64,000 bases of DNA from Owenia fusiformis (GCA_903813345.2 CAIIXF020000004.1:24989985-25053984), one strand, 5' to 3'; positions 10,151 to 21,120 are shown, counted from the stretch's first letter. Numbers and translations are program-made. The notes: generated by a model not told the origin, from the sequence alone.

Positions 10151-12640
10151 CTTATGCCTTTGCTTTCCTCAGCAAAAGATGTAGTCCAGCGGAATAATGG
10201 CATATTGAAACTTTTGGTTGCCTTGTAGGATATATGCTATATCTTTGTATTTTCTTTATCTATAAGATAATTAGTAATTACTTTCAAAATCAGAACTGTG
10301 CCGGACTGGCACTGTTGGGCAAATTTTTTTACAGCATTGTATAGGTGGCGCCCTTTGTAAAATGCCTATTTCACAATTTTTTAAGGGCTGTTGGTAGAGT
10401 TGGTAGAGTTGGAAACTTTAACCAATTCAAATAAACTGTATTTAGTCTAAACAATATGTCAACGTTGTTTCATTACATAGAATCACAAATTTAATGAGAT
10501 ATGCTTGATTTGTTACCCTAGCGCCACCTATTTTTAAGGGGTCACTATGTTTAATAAGCATATTTTGCAAACTAAGCAAAATTGTGATCTGAAATTATTC
10601 ATGACTTTAAATTAACCCATGTCAGAGATAGTGTGAAAATATGAGACTTGTATTTTATTTATTTGAAGAGAAAAAATATATTAATATAGACTTCCTTGTA
10701 TTCAGCAATATTAAAATGTATGAAAAATATCACTGTTATAACTGTGAAACATTGAAAAATATAATATCAGCAGATTCTGTGAGTCTAATTATCAAACTAA
10801 GCTATTTATGTAAGATACATAGGTTCTTTAAATTAAAATATTTCAGAAAATAATAATGTATACCCTTTTTATAGGGGGAGGGGGGGGTAGATGACACGTT
10901 TAAAATGTGAAAGAAACTCATTGTTGACAGTGTAAGTAGGTCATCCCTGTTGTATAAGGGTTAAATCTTAGACCATTTATTGGAAGTGTTACATCTGTAC
11001 CAGGGACACCATAATTCGGGGGCTACAATACTAGGTTAGCTAGGACTAGTGGCGCCATCATTAAACCTGCAATAAAACTTGCATACAGCCCACTTCTTGA
11101 TGTTAAGCCAGTGGACCCAAGCACAATGTTAACCATCATGCATCAGGCAAAGGAGTTGACCCAAACAGATAAACAAGATTAAACAATTTTGAGGACGCAC
11201 CAGCAGTTGTACAAAGTGGCCCCTGATGGCATTTTCTGGACCCCAACAACCTTTATTATACATTCATCAACAGGCTCGGGGGCATGTACATCCTCATGAG
11301 TTTTGTTGGTTGTGTCGGCATCCTAATGTCAAACAGATGAAAAGTAGAGATAAACAATTTGCTGGGGAAACCAAGATTAACAGGCAAGAATTACCCTAAC
11401 AATGTTCAAGCATTGAGACTCCTTGTTGAAGAACTATCGAAGCAAGTAATTCATCAGGTAAACAGCTACCAGGAACTCATAGATGTTCTTAACTCTAAAT
11501 TGTCAGAAAGAAAAACTAAAAATGCCAGTATTTATCATGGTGCAACTTGTTAGGGCTGAAAGGGAAGGCAACTGGCTGCTCCATTTGGCAGCTGTTGACC
11601 CATCTATGCTTCCCTATTTCTTTGCTGCATGACAATATAACTAATAAGGACTGTTCTGTCTACTAGACATGGAGAGACTTCCACAGAATGTTGTTAATGA
11701 ATGTTGTTTCTCCAAGGACAGCATATCACCCGTCATCCCATTTAGAATGGAATCTGGTTAAATATGATGATAGAGACCACTTATTAGTACCAACAAAATG
11801 TTCTGCAAAGCAAGCCCAATGTCCTAATTAAGAACCCCTATTCTCACCTTTGAAAATGGATTATAGCAATACTATTCCACATGAATCTACTTGTTTAGAC
11901 TCAATCAACTGTTCTTCTGAGAAAATGAGGATTTTAGCAAGGGTGCATTGACTGAACATAAATAATATAAAATAATAAGTAATATAAAATGTATTTAAAT
12001 CCATGATGGTGTTAAGGATAATTTAGTCAAAATAGACTTTTGAATTTAACTATTTTACAAATTGCATATCGTTTAATATTAGGATTTACTGTAATAACAA
12101 ATAATTTTTTTCTCTTAAAATATTTAATAGTACAGAAGCTTTTTATTTTAGCACCATCCCAAACATGTATCAGGTCATATCTATGAATAATGAGAGATCA
12201 CAATTACGCTTTGTTCAAATTTTATGCCTTCAAAACATAGTGACCCCTTGGAATATATGTGATATCAGGGGGGGATAAATGACCAGTACTCTGTAAATAT
12301 GAGATTTTAGGTAAGGAAAAAATAGACATGCTATTAAGGATATATAAAAGGTTATACTAGGTGGCTTGAGTTAAAGACTCTGCTCAAGCTGCAAGATCAT
12401 TTAAAAAAATTCCTTAATTAAAAGGGTATTTCATAGGGGGCGCCACCTATACAAGGCTGTAAAAAATTTTGCCCACCAGTGCCAAACCAGCACAGTTCTG
12501 ATTTTGAAAGTCAATAACATATAGATGAAGAAAATACAAAGACATAGCATACATCCTAGAAAGCAACCAGCTCCATCGATTCCGCTGGACCAATGACTGC
12601 ATCTGGCTTTTTTATTTGTCAGAACTTTCCACTGCACGTA
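10150..12640. mobile_element. long-TIR element I (arms about 400 bp) around a decayed ORF
   Basis: The left arm (10150-10560) contains TCAAAATCAGAACTGTGCCG, then GTATAGGTGGCGCCC and GGGGTCACTATGTTT. The right arm (12225-12640) contains their complements in reverse order. The arms differ by scattered substitutions, so the element is not recent. The interior carries a decayed protein-coding remnant (11030-11720). Exact ends and a target duplication were not resolved. Confidence 0.65.
11030..11720 (+). pseudogene. decayed transposon-associated ORF (uncharacterised family)
   Basis: In shifting frames the sequence can be read as segments KLAYSPLLDVKPVDPSTM, MHILMSFVGCVGILM, ALRLLVEELSKQVI, VRAEREGNWLLHLAAVDP and MERLPQNVVNE. 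From memory, similar segments occur in high-copy uncharacterised proteins of cnidarian and mollusc genomes, which suggests a transposon-linked gene; I cannot name the family. Several stops and frameshifts make it dead. It sits between the long inverted arms, which supports its being that element's own gene. Confidence 0.55.
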
Positions 12641-12652
12641 CTGTCCAATTGT

Positions 12653-13030
12653 GTTCATATTTTCAGGAAAGAAAGGCGAGACTGTGTATGTATACCTCCT
12701 GTTGTTAGTTAGTTGAAAACATGATGTCTTTTACACATGCTCAAAAGCATTTCGACCATGACTGTTAAGTCCCTAAAGTGATTTTGATTTCACCCTACAG
12801 ATTTACCATACAGTGAATGAAGATGATTTGTGCCCAATTTGAAGAGCCATAGACCATGGTTAGGAAGTTATTTTATTTTTCTGCGGTTGCAGTCCTCCCT
12901 GACTGCGTTTTTCGTATTTTCTTAGTACAACTGTCTTTTGACCGAATGTCAATGGCATCATGTTTTACAACTAACTATCTACAGGAGCTATACATACACA
13001 GTCTCTTCTTTCTTTCTTGAAAATATGAAT
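12653..13030. mobile_element. small foldback element J
   Basis: The left arm contains GAGACTGTGTATGTATACCTC, preceded by ATTTTCAGGAAAGAAAGG. The right arm contains the near-complement (ATACATACACAGTCTC then TTTCTTGAAAATATG). The arms are about 70 bp with about 230 bp between them. No coding capacity and no clear target duplication. Confidence 0.55.
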
Positions 13031-13082
13031 ATAACTGAACTAGTATTTTTCAAGATATAGCGATTTCCCTGGGTTGCATTTT

Positions 13083-13344
13083 TTAACACCCTGTAAGTTG
13101 GGCGAAATTATCGATATTTCTTCTTTGCATAATGCTCCGGGGTTTTCCCAAAATTAGACAATCCCAACCCGTGCCTAAGGTTGCCAAACGTTTGGAGAGA
13201 AGTGTTACTTTACTATTTTTATCTATTGGTATAAATTGAATATATGTTTCTGGTTTTTGCAATGAATTTTTCAAAAAATATTTTTTGGGGAAAATCGCGA
13301 CCGGGGGTTCGTCCGAACCCATCGAACCCCCGGTCCCTACGGCT
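13083..13344 (-). mobile_element. element R copy 1 with GGGGGTTCG hairpin
   Basis: Ending at 13344, this shares with 25957-26170 a terminus (AGCCGTAGGGACC), a hairpin formed by CGGGGGTTCG and CGAACCCCCG, and an interior AAAAAATATTT-GAAAACCAGAAAC segment. It forms the right edge of the composite block. The open frame on the minus strand (start MGSDEPPV) also appears in the other copy, but only because the DNA is homologous. Confidence 0.55.
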
Positions 13345-13910
13345 ATGCGCTCATTAAGGAGCCACAGGAACTATAAGATTTCCCTTCAAACAAGCGCTTT
13401 GGCTAAGAAATCTACAATTTTTAAAGGTATGGCCCTTTGGAATAACCTTCCACAAGATTATAGAATTGGTCAGCCAATTTCAAGATTTAAAAGAATAGTA
13501 AGAGGCGATGGAAGCCATGCTTCTACCCTATCAACGTCAAAACTAAAAAATGCCATGTCTCGCTACCTAGAAATTCCTTTAAACCGACTCAGGTCCGGAC
13601 TTCTCTTGCAAGCTCACCTCCATGCACACAACTTTGAACGGGTTGCTAATCCTAAGACCTAAATGTTTATTTGACAATATAAACCAGACAACTTTACATT
13701 TCCTGTTGAAATGCCCACTGCTGACAGAACAGAGAACAACACTACTTGCAGGACTGGAGACGATAGGGATCCGTACCCACTATGATGGACTTAATATGCA
13801 TGATCAATCCCAGTTCTTACTTTTTGGAGATAATAAATTTCCAGTAGATGTCAATGAGAAACTAATGAACATAAGATAGTAGCATATTATATCCACCAGG
13901 GTCCAGATCT
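13345..13910 (+). pseudogene. LINE reverse transcriptase, C-terminal end (second half)
   Basis: The reading resumes with RSHRNYKISLQTSALAKKS, MALWNNLPQDYRI, NRLRSGLLLQAHLHAHNFER. After a frameshift near 13640 come HFLLKCPLLTEQRTTLL and FLLFGDNKFPVDVNEKLMNI. The WNNLP and HFLLKCPL motifs are typical of the extreme C-terminus of these LINE proteins. It continues directly from 7705 once the insertion is removed. Confidence 0.8.
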
Positions 13911-14032
13911 TTTGGACATGTAATCGATTACAACATGTTACAATAGACTTTGGCAATTGTTTACGTTTGTACATCTGTATTTTATGGAATATGATAAAGA
14001 TGATTAATAAAAAAAAGAAAGATTCTGAGTCT

Positions 14033-14160
14033 CAAGTGCCTGAAGTTAATCTGGACATACAAAGTGTTCCTACTGGAAATATAGTCAAACCAGTTATTCA
14101 ACCTAGACCACAGCGTACTAGGAATGCACCTGCATATCTAAAGGACTATGTTACTAAATA
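14033..14160 (+). pseudogene. Gypsy pol C-terminal end
   Basis: Beginning right after the second LINE target copy, the frame gives QVPEVNLDIQSVPTG and ends RPQRTRNAPAYLKDYVTK then stop. An arginine/proline-rich tail of this kind is usual at the end of Gypsy integrases. It is in frame with 7189-7199, which confirms that the LINE interrupts one continuous reading frame. Confidence 0.8.
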
Positions 14161-14598
14161 ATTTTGCAATCAAAATGAAATGATTCAAATTCAAATAACT
14201 CAGGTGTATCATGGACCTATAGATATAGGTCCATGGGTGTATTAAATTGTAATCATCTGAAAATGTGAGGTATTAAACACATGCCACATTTGACAACTAA
14301 AGATAACTTTTAACAAAAACATTGCATGATACTGTGATGAGCTATTACATAAGTTACAGTTTTTCTATTCAAAGGTTTAGCAACAGCTTAGCCTTAAGGA
14401 AAATAGTTATCAGATTAGAATTATTTTAAGTACAATTTAAATGTTCTGCTCACTCACTAAGAATAAAACAGATTTAATCTTTTATTTCCCATGCAATCAT
14501 ACATATTGATGTCATGAATCAGATTAGACTATTTGTAATACATGTACTTGAGTTTATCTTCTGAACATCTTGATTCAGAAACTTCGGAAAGGAAAGGA
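14161..14598 (+). other. Gypsy 3' untranslated spacer with polypurine tract
   Basis: Between the pol stop codon and the 3' LTR no frame is visible. The purine run at 14586-14598 (GGAAAGGAAAGGA), immediately before the LTR, is the expected plus-strand priming site. Confidence 0.7.
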
Positions 14599-14662
14599 TG
14601 TTTCAATATATGCTAACACCCCTACTTTATATATTGAACTAATCCAATGTACTATACGCTAT
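14599..14662 (+). repeat. 3' LTR of the Gypsy element, left piece
   Basis: Starting TGTTTCAATATATGCTAACA, this matches 6216-6279 of the 5' LTR and stops at the insertion of element C. It holds the TATA-like segment of the LTR, now separated by 7.6 kb from the polyadenylation-like segment in the right piece (22304-22451). Confidence 0.88.
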
Positions 14663-14967
14663 CAAGGAGGATTGGCTCCCAGAGTGCAACATCGATATTC
14701 TGTCCCATATATGGGCATGTCGTGATACAAAATTTGAATTCAAACAGCCACCATTTTGTTCACTTCAGCATTTGAATCGTGAATTTTGGTCTTGTTTCCG
14801 AACGAAAAATTCCAAAACTCAGGAGAAATGATCGAGATATTGGTTCGAATCTTTTGGACTGTTTATTTTGAATTTATAGTTGGTTATAATTTCAGAAAAT
14901 AACGACATTTCGACGATTTCATTGTTGGAAAATATCGAGTTTCGATCCTGGGAGCCAATCCTCCTTG
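14663..14967. mobile_element. 305-bp MITE C, 9-bp target duplication (Mutator-like)
   Basis: The inverted termini CAAGGAGGATTGGCTCCC are flanked by the exact 9-bp duplication ATACGCTAT (14654-14662 and 14968-14976). The 9-bp duplication suggests Mutator-type elements; this class call is an inference. A diverged relative appears at about 49730-49985. There is no coding capacity. Confidence 0.8.
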
Positions 14968-16645
14968 ATACGCTATGTACAGTCTAGCTCACAAGTGTTT
15001 CAAACCTTATCATTTTGATAAATGCCGGTAAGATGGGAGTTTGTTTGATGCATAGAAATGCAATCAACCTAGTGATTTAAGTAGAGGTTTGACAAGTGAC
15101 CTTAGACATGCAATGTTACGCCTTTCTTCACACATACTGACACTGATACTACAATGTATACAGTGGTCAAAATATCATGATCACTAAGCGCATTAATTTG
15201 TGAGCATACATGTATTTTAGAAATCAGTTTTATCAATTTATTAGGCTTTTTCTGTCTTTTAAAATTGAAATTGAAATGATACTGATTCTGAGTCATATGA
15301 CTATACTACAATAGCGGAAAGGCTTTCATCAGATACTTCACACGGTGCCCATGTCAAGCTGCGCGCCTACTTAGGCGCGCAGTTTGTTTCGATCACAAAC
15401 TGCGTGCCTAAGAACATTGGATCATTTAAGTTGGAGTCTGTATTTTGAAACGTTATTTAAAGACATTTATCCTGCATTGTTTTCTTGTTCAATGCGTTCA
15501 TTCTGTGGCGAATATACGAATCTTGCAAATACTAGCAAAAACTGTGTGCAAATGAATCTTAGTTTTAAAACATAAGCAGATTAATGGCATTTTCGTCACT
15601 GATTTAATGGGAATTTATACGTAAATCGATCTAGCACTTTAAACATAAATGACAAATACTTTAGACTCGTTTTATATTTAATTCCTTACACATTTATCAT
15701 GTTTAATTCAAAATATTTCGAAATAAAACAGATAATCAGGAGATTAAAAAGAAATAAACCACAAACTGCGCGCCTATTTTAGCCAGAAATTACAATATGT
15801 GCGCATACACTATTAAAACTACATATTATCATTGGAATTTCTACAGAGGTACGTGTAGGTGTTTTCGATGTAGCTTTGGAAATTTTGCTTTATCGTCAGA
15901 TTTTATGAGATTTTCATATTGAAAGTCAAAATGTATAATAGAAGTGACAATTAAGTTGGGAACGAAAAAAACATTTATTTTCAGATCACCATCTTGGTGG
16001 ATGGACTCTCATAGTGTTTCAATTATGGGGTTCTACTATTAGACTACGGAAAGCGAAAGGGGATATACCGCAGAATTTAAAATTCAATGGAGTTTTAACA
16101 TGGGAGTGATATCACACACCGCGGCCCAGTCAGATATATTTCTGCGCACTTTATTTATTTAATTCACTTTGCACAACGCGCCCCTGTATTTCATTCAGTG
16201 CGCAATTAAAAATTGTTTATGAGTGATATCGCACACCGCGGCCCAGTAAGATCGATTTCTGCGCACTTTATTTATTAACATACTCAAAATATCGCGCTGA
16301 AGCTTGTATATGCTGGCGCGATGTAATTATAGTTTTCTGTTAATAAATGCCCAACAAGAAAGGGTAGCACAACGAATTCAACTTTTTTCGAAAGACTGCA
16401 GACTTGACCTGCGAAATTGTAATTTTGGATCACAGTGATGCCTCTAGAGAGGATATCTATGAGAATTACAGATTATAGTGCGCAGAATTATAAAGTCAAA
16501 CTGACCTCAAAATGGTAGTACACAGTGTACACTGCCATCTTTCAATAAAGTAACTACAGACCTTCGTATACAAAATACCAGAATGATTGATGTAATACCT
16601 GTATACCATTTCTTCTGGGAGAAGGAAAGTTCCTATATGTATTCC

Positions 16646-16838
16646 ATGGCCGTAGCCAGGGGGCCTCACCCCCCTCCCCCTTGCCAAATATTCGTTCAAA
16701 ATCATGCAGTTTTTCACCATTCTTAGCACTTTTCGCATGATTTTTTTGCCATAACTGTCAAAAGGCTCCCCCCTCTTGGCAAAATCTCCCCCTTGGTAAA
16801 ACCACTCCCCCAGGTTAATCCAGGATACGGGTCTGTAT
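16646..16838. mobile_element. element O copy 1 (GGCCGTAGCCAGGGGG family)
   Basis: A C-rich sequence from GGCCGTAGCCAGGGGG to the complement-like ATCCAGGATACGGGTCTG. It shares with 48370-48555 the interior CATGCAGTTTTTCACCATTC and TTTTCGCATGATTTTT. It is small and non-coding. As a guest of element B it is at least the fifth nesting level below the methyltransferase locus. Confidence 0.6.
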
Positions 16839-17029
16839 TCTTAGACGAGATTGTTCAAGAACATAAGGTAGACATAAGTGCCACCTGTTTAAAGCTAGGA
16901 GATCTTTTCTAAGTTATTAAGTCATCAATCAGCAGACTGGTAATTGTATCCCCCACCCACTTCAAACTCCATACACTAACATACTATTACAATTTTATCT
17001 GTGTTTATTTGACTGTAGAAGGTGTACAT

Positions 17030-19160
17030 TCATAGCATTGAATTGCATTTCATCGCATTGTATTGTATTGTATAGCACATCATTGTATTGTATTGTACTG
17101 CATTTTATTGTATTGCACTGCATTTTATTGTATTGCACTGCATTGTATTCTATTGCATTATATTGTACTGTATTGCACTGTATTATATTATATTGCACTG
17201 CATTGTACTTTATTGCACTGCATTGTATTGTACTGCAGTGTACTACATTGTATTGCGCTGCATTGTATTGTATTGCACTGCATTATAATGTATTGCACTG
17301 TACCACATTGTGTTGCACTGCATTGTATTACACTGCATTGTTTTGAATTGCACTGCAATATATTGCACTGCACCATATTGTATTGCATTGCATTGCAGTG
17401 CACTGCATTGTATTATATTGCACTGTATTGTATTGCACAGTATTGTATTACATTGTCTTGAATAACACTGCATTTTATTACACTGCATTGTATTTTATTG
17501 CACTGCATTGTATTGTACTGCAATGTATTGTATTCTATTGCACAGCATTGTTTTGTATTGCACTGTATTGTATTGCATTGTATTGAATTGCACTGTATTG
17601 TATTTTATTGCACTGTTTTGCACTACATTGTATTGCACTGTATTGAACTGCGATGTATTGTATTGCACTGTATTGTATTGCACTGCACTGAACTGCGATG
17701 TATTGTATTGCACTGTATTGTATTGCACTGCATTGTATTGAACTGCGATGTATTGTATTGCACTGCATTGTATTGCACTGTACCACATTGTATTGCACTG
17801 CATTGTATTGAAATGAACTACATTGTAACTGTATTGTATTTTATTGCACTGCATTGCACTACATTGTATTGCACTGTATTGAACTGTGATGTATTGTATT
17901 GCACTGCATTGTATTGCACTGTACCACATTGTATTGCACTGCATTGTATTGAAATGAATTACATTGTAACTGTATTGTATTTTATTGCACTGTATTGCAC
18001 TACATTGTATTGCACTGTATTGAACTGCGATGTATTGTATTGCACTGCATTGTTTTGCACTGTACCACATTGTGTTGCACTGTATTGTATTACACTGCAT
18101 TGCTTTGTATTGCACAGTATTGTATTGCATTGTCTTGATTTACACTGCATTTTTTTACACTGCATTGTATTTTATTGCAGTGTAATGTATTGTATTGCAC
18201 AGCATTGTATTGTATTGCAGTGTGTTGTATTGCATTGTATTGAATTGCACTGTATTGTATTTTATTGCACTGCATTGCACTACATTGTATTGCACTGTAT
18301 TGAACTGTGATGTATTGTATTGCACTGCATTGTATTGCACTGTACCACATTGTATTGCACTGCATTGTATTGAAATGAACTACATTGTAACTGTATTGTA
18401 TTTTATTGCACTGCATTGCACTACATTGTATTGCACTGTATTGAACTGCGATGTATTGTATTGCACTGCATTGTATTGCACTGTACCACATTGTGTTGCA
18501 CTGTATTGTATTACACTGCATTGCTTTGTATTGCACAGTATTGTATTGCATTGTCTTGATTTACACTGCATTTTATTACACTGTATTGTATTTTATTGCA
18601 GTGTAATGTATTGTATTGCACAGCATTGTATTGTATTGCACTGTGTTGTATTGCATTGTATTGAATTGCACTGTATTATATTTCATTGCACTGCATTGCA
18701 CTACATTGTATTGCACTGTATTGAACTGCGATGTATTGCACTGCATTGTATTGCACTGTACCACATTGTATTGCACTGCATTGTATTGAAATGAACTACA
18801 TTGTATTGCACTGCACGGCATTGTTTTGCACTGTATTGCATTGCACTGCATTGTATTGCACTGTATTGTATTGCATCGTATTGCACTTCATTTTATTGTA
18901 TTATATTGCACTACATTGTATTGTATTATATTGCACTGCATTTTTTGCATCATATAACACTGCTTTGTATTGCATCATATTACACTACATTGTATTGCAT
19001 CATATTGCACTGCATTGTATTGCATCATATTGCTCTGCATTGTATTGCATCATATTGCACCGCATTGTATTACATCATATTGCACCACATTGTATTGCAT
19101 CATATTGCACTGCATTGTATAACATCATATTGCACTGCATTGTATTGCATCATATTCCGT
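17030..19160 (+). repeat. 2.1-kb pentamer satellite (ATTGT/ATTGC/ACTGC units)
   Basis: Nearly every five bases is one of ATTGT, ATTGC, ACTGC, ATTTT or a one-base variant. A higher-order period of about 421 bp is visible: GAACTGTGATG recurs at 17881 and 18302, and GAACTGCGATG at 18022 and 18443, with matching context. The right end changes to an ATCATATTGC variant (18945-19160). Because the unit is five bases and lacks stop-forming words, all frames stay open and produce Tyr/Cys/Ile/Leu/Val (plus) or Gln/Cys/Asn (minus) frames of up to 270 codons. None looks coding. Confidence 0.92.
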
Positions 19161-20329
19161 ATTTACCATTTCGTTACAGTTTTATTACATAAAATGTTAT
19201 TTATAAGATTATAATTTTCAAACATTGAAAATATTTTATACAATATCAATTAAAAGATATGAAATGGCCCAAAATAATATATTTTCAATGGAACCCTTTG
19301 CAAGGGTCACTTCAACATAACGCCATGTGTAATCTGTATGCATACGCCCTCTTTTAATGAACATTATCCTTGAAACCATATTAGAATCGAATCTGATAAA
19401 AGTGCGCATCATGGTCCTGGATGTGCTGCGCGGTAGAATCGGGAAATTTCAAAGTTCTCCTTGTTAGAGCCATCAATATTATCCAAAATTGTCATTTCGC
19501 TGGTTCACTCCGCAGTCTTTCGAAAAAAATCAAATTTGTGGTGCCACGAATTTTTATTCGTTATTTATTCACAGATAATCATTTTTTCATCGCGCACTGA
19601 ATGCCGGAATTTCTGCGCACTTTATTTTAATTAACTTTGCACAACGCGGCCCCTGTAATTCATTCAGTGCGCGATGAAATCTATCTGACTGGGCCGCGGT
19701 GTGTGATATCACTCCCATGTTAAAACTCCATTCGATTTTGAATTATGCGCATGTCCCCTATAGCTTTCCGTAATTAGACACATATGTGCCTTGTATGGCG
19801 CTTATGTTTTCTAATAATACAAAACAAGCTTGGATAGGCAAGCAGCTTTGAAATATTAGGCACGCAGTTTGGGAAATACATGTGAATATAGGCGCGCAGT
19901 TTGACAAGAAAAATGTTTAAATCACGTTTATGGCGTATTATCGTTTTGAACACAAACTTTGCTGTTTTAATCAGATGGAGTGATCCTATATATTCTAGCA
20001 TACACAGACACAATGGCTGAATAAACGGCAAATGACGATAAAAAGACATAGATATAACTTTACACTGTAAATTTTGAACACAGAAGTTACTTAAGACCCT
20101 TATATTGAGATAACTAGGTTTACATCGGGAAAAACATTGAGTACTATGAGTAAATTAAGTTCATCTTCACAGAATGGTACTATCTTTAGAACGAGACTAA
20201 CCTTGTATTTTTCGTATTTTGGCTCTTTTTGGGAGTCGTGTCCTCCCCGTCTCACATTTTGAAATATGCGCGCAGTTTGTCAGAGTTTCAAACTGCTGCT
20301 TGACATGGGCATCGTGCTTCATCTTGCAG

Positions 20330-21120
20330 TGAATTTGATTATCTCGAATCACTAATTTCTGAACCCCTACTGCCTCTTACACAGCAGGCTCAACCCCAAC
20401 AGTCACTGGCTGAAACCGAACAGTCACATGCCCTGCCCCAACAATCACAGGCTCAAACCCAACAGTCACATGCTCAAGAACAAAAGTCACAAATGACACA
20501 TCAGACTCAACCTCAAATGTTACAGGTTCAACCCCACCAGTCAGATGCTGAACCCCAAGAGTCATATGTACAACCCCAACAGTCACATGCTGAACCCCAA
20601 CAGTCACTCACTCATCCCCAACAGTCACAAATGACACTGCAGGCTCAACCCTATCAGTCACATGCTGAACCCCAACAGTCACATGTACAACCCAAACAGT
20701 CACATGCTGAACCCCAACAGTCACATGTACAACCCAAACAGTGACAAATGACACTGCAGGCTCAACCTCATCAGTCACATGTACAACCCCAACAGTCACA
20801 TGTACAACCCAAACAGTCATGCTGAACCCCAACAGTCACATGTACAACCCAAACAGTCACATGCTGAACCCCAACAGTCACATGTACAACCCAAACAGTG
20901 ACAAATGACAATGCAGGCTCAACCTCATCAGTCACATGTACAACCCCAACAGTCACATGTATAACCCAAACAGTCACATGCTGAACCCCATCAGTCAAGC
21001 TATAGTGAAAGTTATAGGAAAATAGAAGTCCCGGCACCAATAATTTCAATGACTCCAAATAACAGCCCTCAAAAAGCACCAGTAAAAAGGATTTTGACAG
21101 ATGCACCTCGAAAAGGATGA
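20330..21120 (+). pseudogene. repeat-rich C-terminal exon, product not recognised
   Basis: After a CATCTTGCAG acceptor the frame reads EFDYLESLISEPLLPLT, then a tract of QQSHAEP-type heptapeptides, and stops at 20743. After further stops and a frameshift near 20818, the original style of coding returns: SSYSESYRKIEVPAP, ISMTPNNSPQKAPVK and a terminal DAPRKG followed by a stop at about 21118. Non-repetitive coding ends on both sides of a repeat array suggest a real last exon whose internal minisatellite expanded and decayed. It lies inside element D, so it may be that element's gene or captured host sequence. Confidence 0.5.
20377..20995 (+). repeat. 21-bp minisatellite with higher-order unit
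   Basis: The unit is close to CCCCAACAGTCACATGCTGAA (21 bp, seven codons). Units alternate between a GCTGAA and a GTACAA ending. A longer unit of about 156 bp, containing ACAGTGACAAATGACA, occurs twice (near 20739 and 20897), so the stop codon it carries was copied with it. These are not CRISPR repeats: there are no unique spacers. Confidence 0.85.

Larger units (their letters stand above)
7706..13344. mobile_element. 5.6-kb composite insertion splitting the LINE (hAT-like termini)
   Basis: The left edge starts CAGTGGCGTAGCCAG and the right edge reads CCGGTCCCTACGGCT. Flanks share GTGCGCTC / ATGCGCTC (7698-7705 and 13345-13352), an imperfect 8-bp duplication. Excising the block restores the LINE frame (DIQVRS joined to LRSHRNYKISLQT). 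The two ends belong to the H and R repeat families. The block may be one element or several merged insertions. It contains a Transib-like element, a long-TIR element and a hairpin element. Confidence 0.65.
7200..14021 (+). mobile_element. 5'-truncated non-LTR retrotransposon (LINE) inserted in Gypsy pol
   Basis: Flanked by the 11-bp target duplication ATTCTGAGTCT (7189-7199 and 14022-14032), it ends in an A-rich tail (AATAAAAAAAAGAAAG). The Gypsy frame rejoins across it. Only the 3' part of the LINE is present, as is usual for target-primed reverse transcription. The LINE itself is split by the composite element at 7706-13344; without that insertion it would be about 1.2 kb. Confidence 0.88.
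16045..19772. mobile_element. 3.7-kb long-TIR element B carrying a satellite
   Basis: The termini TACGGAAAGC and GCTTTCCGTA are flanked by the 7-bp duplication ATTAGAC (16038-16044, 19773-19779). The uninterrupted element A copy 1 shows the empty site (complement of GTGTCTAATAGTAG near 8750). The inverted arms reach about 400 bp and include GGAGTGATATCACACACCGC, a repeated TTTCTGCGCACTTTATTTA segment and GCAGTCTTTCGAAA. The left arm has a partial internal duplication. There is no transposase frame. The interior holds element O and the pentamer satellite. The 7-bp duplication does not point firmly to one superfamily. Confidence 0.82.
15341..20316. mobile_element. Transib-like element A, copy 2 (inverted, split by element B)
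   Basis: The ends CACGGTGCCCATGTCAAGC and the complement of CACGATGCCCATGTCAAGC are flanked by CTTCA (15336-15340 and 20317-20321). The two parts, 15341-16044 and 19780-20316, are the reverse complement of 9453-8197; their joined length (about 1241 bp) agrees with copy 1 (1257 bp). Copy 2 lacks a 15-bp piece near its CACGATG end. It lies 9-13 bases upstream of the coding exon at 20330. Confidence 0.8.

Noticed and set aside
13083-13322. Minus frame starting MGSDEPPV, also seen at 25983
   Set aside because: The match is due to homologous element R DNA; frames diverge quickly and carry no recognised motif.
17038-19214. Many long open frames on both strands (up to 270 codons) rich in Tyr/Cys/Ile/Leu or Gln/Cys/Asn
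   Set aside because: They come from a five-base satellite whose words rarely form stops in any frame; overlapping frames on both strands are equally open.
20377-20995. CRISPR-like regular repeats
   Set aside because: Units are contiguous 21-bp minisatellite copies without unique spacers, in a eukaryotic context.
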